This document shows, piece by piece, positions 1-5,047 of a stretch of DNA of 6,104 nt (positions within the stretch are counted from its first letter, which is position 1; each line of letters starts with the position of its first letter). Under the pieces are notes generated by a model. The model was not told where the DNA came from and did no database searches. It was given only the letters and a program-made list of their open reading frames with translations. This DNA is from an uncultured Lentisphaeria bacterium. Lineage in GTDB: Bacteria; Verrucomicrobiota; Lentisphaeria; JABSQK01; CAJWLW01. The DNA lies in contig CAJWLW010000296.1 of the NCBI GenBank assembly GCA_913042885.1, positions 1 to 6,104 of the forward strand, in the 5' to 3' direction. The position numbers were made by a program, and so were the translations under genes.

Positions 1-506
1 CGGCCTGGCCCGCGGTCATCAGTATCGGCACGATCAGTGCCGGCACCGCGCCCAACATCATTCCCGAGCGTGCGGCCATCAGCGGTACCATCCGGACGCA
101 GATCACGGCTGTGCGCGAGCAGATTCATGAAGAGCTCGAACGCCTGACCCACGGCACTGCGTCAGCTCATGGACTGACCGCGGAGTTTCGGCTGAAGGCG
201 GGCGCACCGCCGGTAATCAACAGTGACCAGGGTGCCAAATGGGCGCACACCGCGGCGACCTCGGTGCTTGGCGAGGCGGGTATCGTGCCCTTGGGCTATG
301 CCAACATGGCGAGCGAAGATTTCGGCTGTTACCTCGAGCGCATGGATGGTTGTTTCATGCGTGTCGGCGCGCGCGAGACCGGCGGTGAATTCATCCCCGG
401 GCACGCGCCGAATTTCTATGCGGCCGACGCCGCTATCTTCGTTGGCGCCGCGGTATTTGCGGAGTCCGCACGTGTAGCCTCTGCCGAACTTGCCGATGCT
501 CTATAA
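1..506 (+). CDS. M20-family amidohydrolase / metallopeptidase, C-terminal part (5' end outside window)
   Basis: The reading frame is open from the left edge (first full codon at 3) to TAA at 504-506, giving 167 residues of the C-terminal part. The start shows the end of the M20 dimerisation domain, with the pattern G-T-x-x-x-G-T-A-P-N-I-I-P followed by SGTIRT (about nt 27-104). The second half of the catalytic domain follows. It has the conserved SEDFG motif (nt 312-326), which lies in the metal/active-site region of this family, and a late GHAP histidine (codon 402-404) matching the usual terminal HSP metal-ligand motif. Known M20D members hydrolyse N-acyl amino acids, hippurate, aminobenzoyl-glutamate or similar amides using two metal ions. 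The N-terminal metal ligands lie outside the window and the substrate cannot be told. The last 11 bases overlap pyrD. After the late histidine the usual acidic pattern is replaced by NFYAADAAI, so specificity may differ from the textbook hydrolases. Confidence 0.88.
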   Translation, partial: AWPAVISIGTISAGTAPNIIPERAAISGTIRTQITAVREQIHEELERLTHGTASAHGLTAEFRLKAGAPPVINSDQGAKWAHTAATSVLGEAGIVPLGYANMASEDFGCYLERMDGCFMRVGARETGGEFIPGHAPNFYAADAAIFVGAAVFAESARVASAELADAL

Positions 507-1533
507 AATTGCCAAGCCGTTCCTGTTTTTGATGGCGCCGGAGACGGCGCACCACTTTGTCTTTGGCACGCTGCGTTTGTTGTTCCTGATACCGGGGATC
601 AAAGCCTACATACGGTCGCGGCATCGTTGCAACGACCTGTCTCTGCGCCGCACGCTTTTCGGCCTCGAATTCCCGAATCCCGTGGGACTCGCGGCGGGTT
701 TCGACAAGAATGCCGAGTTCCTGCACCAGCTCGACGCCTTCGGTTTCGGCTTTGTCGAGATCGGCACGGTCACACCGAAAGCGCAGCCAGGCAATCCGCG
801 GCCACGCCTGTTCCGGCTGCCCTCGGACGACGCGTTGATCAATCGCATGGGCTTCAACAATCACGGCGTTGATGCGGTGGTGCAGCGGTTGCGGTCGCGG
901 CCGTCCGGACTGATCGTCGGGGGCAACATCGGCAGGAACAAAGTGACCCCGAACGACCGGGCGGCGGAAGACTACGAGATCTGCTTCAATGCTTTGTATG
1001 ACCATGTCGATTTTTTCACGATCAACGTCAGTTCACCCAACACGCCGGGGCTGCGCGAGTTGCAGGGGAAAGAACCGTTGACGGCGCTGCTCAATCGCGT
1101 GCAGGCATTGAACCGGCAGAAGCCGGTGCCGAAACCGGTCCTGCTCAAGATTGCACCGGACCTGACTGACACCCAGCTCGATGACATTGTCGAGACTGCG
1201 CTGGCTACCAAGCTCGCCGGTTTGATCGCCACGAATACGACGGTATCGAGAGAAAATCTACGGACTCCGCAATCGACGGTTGATGAGATCGGCGACGGTG
1301 GTGTCAGCGGTGTTCCGTTGCGTCAGAGGTCGACGGAAGTCATCCGTTATCTGGCGGAACGATTGGCTGGCCGGCTGCCGGTTATTGGTGTCGGCGGCAT
1401 TCATTCGCCGGCGGACGCAATCGAGAAGTTAGAAGCCGGCGCTGCGTTGGTGCAGGTGTACACTGGCTTCGTCTATAGCGGCGCAGGTCTGGCAAAGTCG
1501 ATCAACGAGGTACTGGTCGACGGCGCGGGGTGA
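496..1533 (+). CDS. pyrD: Dihydroorotate dehydrogenase (quinone), class 2
   Basis: The product (345 aa) oxidises dihydroorotate to orotate in de novo pyrimidine synthesis and passes electrons through FMN to membrane quinones. The class 2 N-terminal helical extension is present (residues 1-40, with PETAHHF around 15-21) and should sit on the inner face of the cytoplasmic membrane. The TIM-barrel motifs appear in order: GLAAGFDKN (64-72), GTVTPKPQ-like (90-97), RMGFNN (117-122), GGNIGRNK (142-149), and NVSSPNTPGLR (177-187) with Ser180 as the class 2 catalytic base. LKIAPDL follows at about 207-213, then the FMN phosphate-binding GVGGI (298-302) and the VYTGF segment near 331. The length is normal. 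I chose ATG at 496 because it gives the usual short N-terminus; an in-frame TTG at 490 would add only two residues. No Shine-Dalgarno is visible, and the start overlaps the upstream stop by 11 bases, which suggests translational coupling. The sequence resembles Bacteroidota PyrD from memory. Confidence 0.97.
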   Translation: MLYKIAKPFLFLMAPETAHHFVFGTLRLLFLIPGIKAYIRSRHRCNDLSLRRTLFGLEFPNPVGLAAGFDKNAEFLHQLDAFGFGFVEIGTVTPKAQPGNPRPRLFRLPSDDALINRMGFNNHGVDAVVQRLRSRPSGLIVGGNIGRNKVTPNDRAAEDYEICFNALYDHVDFFTINVSSPNTPGLRELQGKEPLTALLNRVQALNRQKPVPKPVLLKIAPDLTDTQLDDIVETALATKLAGLIATNTTVSRENLRTPQSTVDEIGDGGVSGVPLRQRSTEVIRYLAERLAGRLPVIGVGGIHSPADAIEKLEAGAALVQVYTGFVYSGAGLAKSINEVLVDGAG

Positions 1534-1570
1534 GGACGGCCGTTCGACAAACAGAACTTTTCAGCGGTGC

Positions 1571-2806
1571 TCAACCACCATCTTCCAGTGCCGCCACGCG
1601 GTCGAGCACCGGCGGGTGGGAGTATTCGAGGAACACTTTGATCGGGTGCGGTGTGAGGTTGGCGTAGTTTTCGCAATACAGCTTTTTGAGCGCCGTCGCC
1701 ATTGATGCCGTGCTGGTCGTCGCGGCGGCATAGGCATCTGCCTGGAACTCCCAGCGACGGGACAGGCAGTTTCCCGCAATGCCGATGAAAAAGGCCATGG
1801 GTGTATAGAGGAATCCGACGAACACCAGACTGGCGTATGTCGACACGTATGTCATGCCGAAGGCGTCAAACAGGTCGGCGTTGCGGATGAACAGTGACAT
1901 GACCCAGAACGTCAGGCCGGTCGAAACGATCGCCAGCGCCAGCCCTTTCAGAATGTGCCGTTGTTTACAGTGTCCCATCTCATGCGCCACGATTGCCAGC
2001 AACTCGGGCACGGTCTGCTGTGTGATCAGGGTGTCGTACAGCACAATTCGGCGGGACTTGCCGATGCCGACGAAAAAGGCGTTCGATTTCGACGAGCGTT
2101 TCGAGCCGTCCATGGTGTAGATGTCGCTGATCATGAACTGCTGGGCGGCGGTGTATGTCTCGATGGCGGTGCGCAGCTCGCCTGGCGCCAGCGGCGTGAA
2201 CTTGTTGAACAGCGGCATGATCAACGTCGGCACGATCGCCATCAGGAGTATCTGCACCAGCACCACGAACAGCCAGCACCAGATCCAGGCGCCGGCGCCG
2301 GTTGTTTCGAAGAACCAGACGATCGCCACAAATATCGGCAGCCCTACGATCGCGGAGATTGCAGCACCCTTGACCAGATCGAGGAGGTAGGTCTTGAGCG
2401 TGGTACGGTTGAATTCGTAGCGCGACTCGATCCGGAAAGTGGTATAGAGGCGGAAGGGCTCGGCGACAACGAACATAAAGATTACCCAAAGCGCCACAAA
2501 GATGATGCCGGTGACGTATTCGCCGGTGTTGCCGACGCGGTGCGCCAGGCGGTCGAACAATTCGAAGCCGCCCGCGACAATAAAGCCGATGGTGACCGCG
2601 GTGATGACGGTGTGGCGAATGAGTCCGAGGCGGCGATGTTCGTCCTGATACGCCTGCGAGATGCGGAATTTATCCGCGTCCATGTAATCGCGCATGGCGA
2701 CGGGCGGCTCGTCCTGCCGGTGCCGGTGCTCCAGTCCTTCAATAAGGAGTTCAATGAGCCAGCCCAGAACGAGGACGATCAGAACGAAGAGGAGATACGG
2801 GTTCAT
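1571..2806 (-). CDS. M48-family membrane zinc metallopeptidase, STE24 / CAAX prenyl protease 1 type
   Basis: This 411-residue integral membrane protease is close to the usual length of bacterial STE24-like proteins. It has about seven hydrophobic segments (roughly 3-22, 67-85, 100-117, 147-168, 174-205, 291-307, 325-346). The M48 N-terminal domain carries the NKFTPL signature (201-206) and a GSKRSSKSNAF segment (234-244) just before the catalytic part. HEMGH at 275-279 supplies two zinc histidines and the catalytic glutamate. RRWEFQADAYA (350-360) supplies the third ligand, Glu353, and the conserved Asp357. SHPP near the C-terminus (396-399) is also typical of the family. Eukaryotic STE24 trims prenylated CAAX proteins. 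Bacteria lack that pathway, so the role is more likely membrane-protein quality control or peptide processing; this is inference. ATG at 2804-2806 follows a weak TAAGG ribosome site, 19 bases after the accA stop. It should be co-transcribed with accA. HtpX is a related but shorter alternative. Confidence 0.95.
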   Translation of the reverse strand: MNPYLLFVLIVLVLGWLIELLIEGLEHRHRQDEPPVAMRDYMDADKFRISQAYQDEHRRLGLIRHTVITAVTIGFIVAGGFELFDRLAHRVGNTGEYVTGIIFVALWVIFMFVVAEPFRLYTTFRIESRYEFNRTTLKTYLLDLVKGAAISAIVGLPIFVAIVWFFETTGAGAWIWCWLFVVLVQILLMAIVPTLIMPLFNKFTPLAPGELRTAIETYTAAQQFMISDIYTMDGSKRSSKSNAFFVGIGKSRRIVLYDTLITQQTVPELLAIVAHEMGHCKQRHILKGLALAIVSTGLTFWVMSLFIRNADLFDAFGMTYVSTYASLVFVGFLYTPMAFFIGIAGNCLSRRWEFQADAYAAATTSTASMATALKKLYCENYANLTPHPIKVFLEYSHPPVLDRVAALEDGG

Positions 2807-2816
2807 GGCGGCAGGG

Positions 2817-2821
2817 CCTTA
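2817..2821 (-). promoter_or_regulatory. Weak ribosome binding site for the M48 peptidase gene
   Basis: On the minus strand TAAGG lies 10 bases before the ATG at 2804-2806, within the short gap behind the accA stop. It supports this start and translation from the accA transcript. The spacing is slightly long and the match is short. Confidence 0.4.
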
Positions 2822-2825
2822 CTGC

Positions 2826-3785
2826 CTACTCGGCGACCGTCCCGAGGCGGCGGAATTTTTCGTAGCGTTCGGCCCGGAGCTCGTCGCCAGAGTTGCCGTC
2901 GAGCTGTTGCAATTGTTCCAATATTGCTGTCTTGATGGCCGTCGCTGCGGCATCGTAGTCCTGGTTGGCGCCGCCTTGGGGCTCGGGAATGATGCCGTCA
3001 ATCAGCTCGAGCTCGAGCAGGTCGTGGCTGGTGAGCTTGAGCGCTTCAGCGGCCTTCTCTTTGGCGTTGGCGTCTTTCCACAGGATCGCGGCGCAGCCTT
3101 CAGGCGTGATGACGGAGTAATAGGCATTCTCCATCAACAACACACGATTGCCGACCCCGATGCCGAGGGCACCGCCGCTGCCGCCTTCGCCGATGACGAT
3201 GACGATGACGGGTATAGAGAGGGTGAACATTTCGCGCAGGTTCACGGCGATCGCTTCACCGATGTGTCGCTCTTCGGAATCGATACCGGGAAAAGCGCCC
3301 TGGGTATCGATGAGACTGATGACCGGCAGTCCGGCCTTGTCGGCCAGTTTCATCAGACGCATGGCCTTGCGATACCCTTCCGGGAGCATCGAGCCGTGGT
3401 GCCGGCGCTGGCGTTCCTCGGGGTTGCGGCCTTTCTGCTGGCCGAGGATCATGACGCGGTGGCCATCGATTCTGGCAAAACCGCCAACCAGCGCCTCGTC
3501 GTTGGAGAAATGCCGGTCACCGCTGAGTTCGAGGAAGTCGGTGCAGATGCGCTCGATATAATCGAGGGTGTATGGTCGCTCGATATGGCGCGCCAGCTGG
3601 ACATGCTGCCATGGTGAAAGGTGCTGGTAGATCTCTTCCTTGGCGACACCGATCTGTTCCTGCAGGCGCTCGAGGCCCTCGGCGACGTCGACATCGTTGA
3701 GCCGGCCGAAGCGTTCGAGCTCGTCGACTTTCTGCTCGAGCTCGTAGATAGGGCGTTCGAAATCGAGGACGTGACGTCTCGACAT
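2826..3785 (-). CDS. accA: Acetyl-CoA carboxylase carboxyltransferase subunit alpha
   Basis: AccA and AccD form the cytoplasmic carboxyltransferase that moves the carboxyl group from biotin-BCCP to acetyl-CoA, making malonyl-CoA for fatty acid synthesis. The length, 319 residues, equals that of the E. coli protein. An N-terminal charged helical region with coiled-coil character spans about 10-55. Next come the ARHxxRPYTLDYI block (65-77), SGDRHF (88-93), PEGYRKAMRLM (135-145), the crotonase-fold motif DTQGAFPG (160-167), GEGGSGGAL (199-207) forming the oxyanion-hole loop, and SVITPEGCAAILWK (224-237). One oddity is Gln162, where the family usually has proline (DTPGAYPG). The segment RRHHGSM (127-133) also departs from the common RNFGM-type form. 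The ATG at 3783-3785 aligns with the family start (LDFE at residues 7-10). accD, accB and accC are not in the window. The gene lies 59 bases after the L,D-transpeptidase and 19 bases before the M48 gene. Confidence 0.97.
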   Translation of the reverse strand: MSRRHVLDFERPIYELEQKVDELERFGRLNDVDVAEGLERLQEQIGVAKEEIYQHLSPWQHVQLARHIERPYTLDYIERICTDFLELSGDRHFSNDEALVGGFARIDGHRVMILGQQKGRNPEERQRRHHGSMLPEGYRKAMRLMKLADKAGLPVISLIDTQGAFPGIDSEERHIGEAIAVNLREMFTLSIPVIVIVIGEGGSGGALGIGVGNRVLLMENAYYSVITPEGCAAILWKDANAKEKAAEALKLTSHDLLELELIDGIIPEPQGGANQDYDAAATAIKTAILEQLQQLDGNSGDELRAERYEKFRRLGTVAE

Positions 3786-3844
3786 GGAAGGGCTCTTGGT
3801 GTTTTCTAAGGTTGGTGCTTAGCCGGAAATCGTACGCTACGCTT

Positions 3845-4780
3845 TCAGTCTTCGATTACAACCGGGGTGCGGTACGGTACGATCTTGCACAGTTCTTCAA
3901 CGTCCGCGTTCAGCATACGGACACAGCCCTGGCTGGCGGCGGTTCCGATGGTGTCGGGCGCCGTCGTCCCATGGATGCCGTAGCCCTTCAGCGTTTTCGG
4001 CGTTTCGTCGATAGGCTTGAGGCCCATCCAGCGGGTGCCGAGAACATTGTCCGGGTGGCCGGCCGGAATTTTGCCGTAGCCGGGCTTGTCCCATGCCGGG
4101 TCGGACTGTTTTACATTGATGTGGAAGGTGCCGACTGGTGTCCGGTTCTGGGCGCCAACGCCGATGTCGTAGGCTTTGATGACCCGGTCGCCGTCCTTGA
4201 CCAGCAGCAGGAAATCGGCCTTCGACACCCAGATGTTCCAGTCTGCCGTGTAGACGTGCAGGACGTTGCCTGCGTAGATGACATCCTCGGTTTCGTCCAT
4301 GCCGTTGCCGAGTTGTATGAGTGGGACAGGGGTATTGAATTTGGCGGCGATTTTCGCCAGAGCGTCGCCCCGGACGACCGTGTAATCGACTTTTTCCGGT
4401 GTCGGGATATTGGAAAAGAGGATTTGTGTGCTGGCCTCGCTCAGCAATTTCAGCGTATTGCGCCATTGCATCTTATGCTTTTCCGTGTCGATCTGGCCGA
4501 GAATGCGCTCGGCCGCGTCACGGGCTTCGACGATGCTGCCGCCGTTGAGGTGGTTGCGGACGATGCGCAACTGTTTCCGGATTGCCTGCACTTCGGGATC
4601 GGCCTGTTCAGCGCGCGGGCTTTCTTCGGTTTCCGTTTCTACGACGACGTCATCCGACAACACCCCATCGGGCAAACTGATCTTTGACATTGCCGGCAGA
4701 CAGCCACGAAAAAGGAAGACGACCCCACCGAGGAAGAGTACGACGATCAGGCCAATGATGACTTTGGCATACCAGTACAT
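3845..4780 (-). CDS. LysM domain-containing L,D-transpeptidase (YkuD/ErfK family)
   Basis: This 311-residue envelope enzyme probably forms L,D cross-links in peptidoglycan or attaches proteins to it. Residues 7-25 form one hydrophobic segment, read as an uncleaved signal anchor placing the rest outside the cytoplasmic membrane. A charged, helical linker with coiled-coil-like content covers about 60-120. A LysM module (about 131-177: DYTVVRGDALAKIAAKFNT, then VIYAGNVLHVY) should bind glycan strands. The YkuD domain (about 181-310) has TPVGTFHI (214-221), GIHGT (268-272) with the catalytic His270, and SQGCVRM (284-289... motif starting at Ser283/284) with the nucleophile Cys286. I chose ATG at 4778-4780 because it puts the hydrophobic segment at the N-terminus. 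A longer in-frame TTG start at 4873 would add a charged, unlikely leader and overlaps the predicted promoter. No Shine-Dalgarno is evident. Cys27 is not in a proper lipobox because arginine sits at -2, so a lipoprotein is less likely. Confidence 0.93.
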   Translation of the reverse strand: MYWYAKVIIGLIVVLFLGGVVFLFRGCLPAMSKISLPDGVLSDDVVVETETEESPRAEQADPEVQAIRKQLRIVRNHLNGGSIVEARDAAERILGQIDTEKHKMQWRNTLKLLSEASTQILFSNIPTPEKVDYTVVRGDALAKIAAKFNTPVPLIQLGNGMDETEDVIYAGNVLHVYTADWNIWVSKADFLLLVKDGDRVIKAYDIGVGAQNRTPVGTFHINVKQSDPAWDKPGYGKIPAGHPDNVLGTRWMGLKPIDETPKTLKGYGIHGTTAPDTIGTAASQGCVRMLNADVEELCKIVPYRTPVVIED

Positions 4781-4836
4781 GAGCCAAACGCACAAAAGTA
4801 ATTGGATGAAAGCTGAATCGGGAAAACGTGCCGATG

Positions 4837-4846
4837 GATGCGCATC
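4837..4846. promoter_or_regulatory. Perfect 10-bp palindrome overlapping the predicted -10 / transcription start
   Basis: GATGCGCATC is its own reverse complement. It spans the predicted -10 element and +1 of the candidate minus-strand promoter, where a repressor would act. It may be chance: a 10-bp palindrome in a gap of this size is not rare. Confidence 0.2.
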
Positions 4847-4873
4847 ATATATACCGGATTTATGCGATTGCAA
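4844..4873 (-). promoter_or_regulatory. Candidate sigma-70-type promoter for the L,D-transpeptidase (-accA-M48) unit
   Basis: Reading the minus strand, TTGCAA (4868-4873, 4 of 6 to the -35 consensus) is followed after 18 bases by TATGAT (4844-4849, 5 of 6 to the -10 consensus). Transcription would begin near 4837, leaving a leader of about 57 bases before the ATG at 4780. The location in the only long gap, upstream of a same-strand gene cluster, fits. The match is by eye, and the sigma factors of this organism may have other preferences. Confidence 0.4.
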
Positions 4874-4884
4874 ATAGTTCCGTC

Positions 4885-4907
4885 GCCTGTACAGACGCTA
4901 TGCAGGC
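4885..4907. repeat. Imperfect inverted repeat (10-bp arms, 3-base loop)
   Basis: GCCTGTACAG (4885-4894) can pair with CTATGCAGGC (4898-4907) around ACG, with one C/A mismatch and one G/T wobble. It lies just upstream of the candidate -35 box of the minus-strand promoter, with its centre about 59 bases before the predicted start. That position suits an activator site. It could also help end SprT-like transcription, but no T-run follows on either strand. Confidence 0.3.
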
Positions 4908-4914
4908 GTATGCA
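4899..4914. repeat. Direct repeat TATGCA-N4-TATGCA, one helical turn apart
   Basis: TATGCA occurs at 4899-4904 and again at 4909-4914, a 10-base period. A related TATGCG occurs at 4861-4866. Tandem half-sites one turn apart upstream of a promoter are typical of OmpR/PhoB-type response-regulator sites, but the regulator is unknown and the repeat is short. It overlaps the inverted repeat at 4885-4907. Confidence 0.3.
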
Positions 4915-4954
4915 CGTCCGGTTCGGTTGGTGGGGTGTTATGGGCGCCGGATTC

Positions 4955-4983
4955 TTGCCCCCGAAATAAAGGCCGGCGGGCAA
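4955..4983 (-). terminator. Terminator-like hairpin downstream of the SprT-like gene
   Basis: TTGCCC+CCG (4955-4963) pairs with CGG+GGGCAA (4974-4983) with one bulged C, giving a 9-bp GC-rich stem and a 10-base loop. It lies about 65 bases after the SprT-like stop in the direction of transcription. No U-tract follows, so intrinsic termination would be weak at best. Confidence 0.25.
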
Positions 4984-5047
4984 ATATACGGAACTGGAAC
5001 TATCGCGTATGTCACCAGACATAGCCGCAGCGCTACGAATTCGCAGG

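Noticed and set aside
1542..1561. GTTC...GAAC followed by TTTT between pyrD and the M48 gene, a possible terminator
   Set aside because: The stem is only four base pairs with an 8-base loop, too weak to call, though some terminator would be expected between these convergent genes.
1955..2935. Long plus-strand open frame (about 326 codons) opposite the M48 gene
   Set aside because: It lies antisense to a clear STE24-type protease, is rich in D, E, H, Q and R with no recognisable motif, and reflects GC-rich codon use on the other strand.
3192..3209. GATGAC repeated three times, a microsatellite-like tract
   Set aside because: It encodes the Val-Ile-Val-Ile-Val-Ile strand just before GEGGSGGAL in AccA, where a hydrophobic strand is expected; only three units, so no case for phase variation.
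2694..3617. Plus-strand open frame (about 307 codons) opposite accA
   Set aside because: It is fully antisense to accA and the M48 start, contains a low-complexity D-run from the VIVIVI repeat, and matches no family I know.
3806..3822. CTAAG/CTTAG inverted repeat in the gap upstream of accA
   Set aside because: The stem is five base pairs and AT-rich with no T-run in the right place; it does not argue against co-transcription of accA with the L,D-transpeptidase.
3812..4687. Plus-strand open frame (about 291 codons) opposite the L,D-transpeptidase
   Set aside because: The minus-strand frame has the LysM and YkuD catalytic motifs; the plus frame has none.
4781..4873. Extended N-terminus of the L,D-transpeptidase from an in-frame TTG at 4873
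   Set aside because: It would place 31 polar residues ahead of the signal anchor and overlaps the promoter-like sequence; ATG at 4780 fits an exported protein better.
4887..4894. CTGTACAG palindrome as a LexA/SOS box near the SprT-like gene
   Set aside because: A LexA box needs CTGT and ACAG separated by about eight bases; here they abut, and the site lies downstream of the SprT-like gene.
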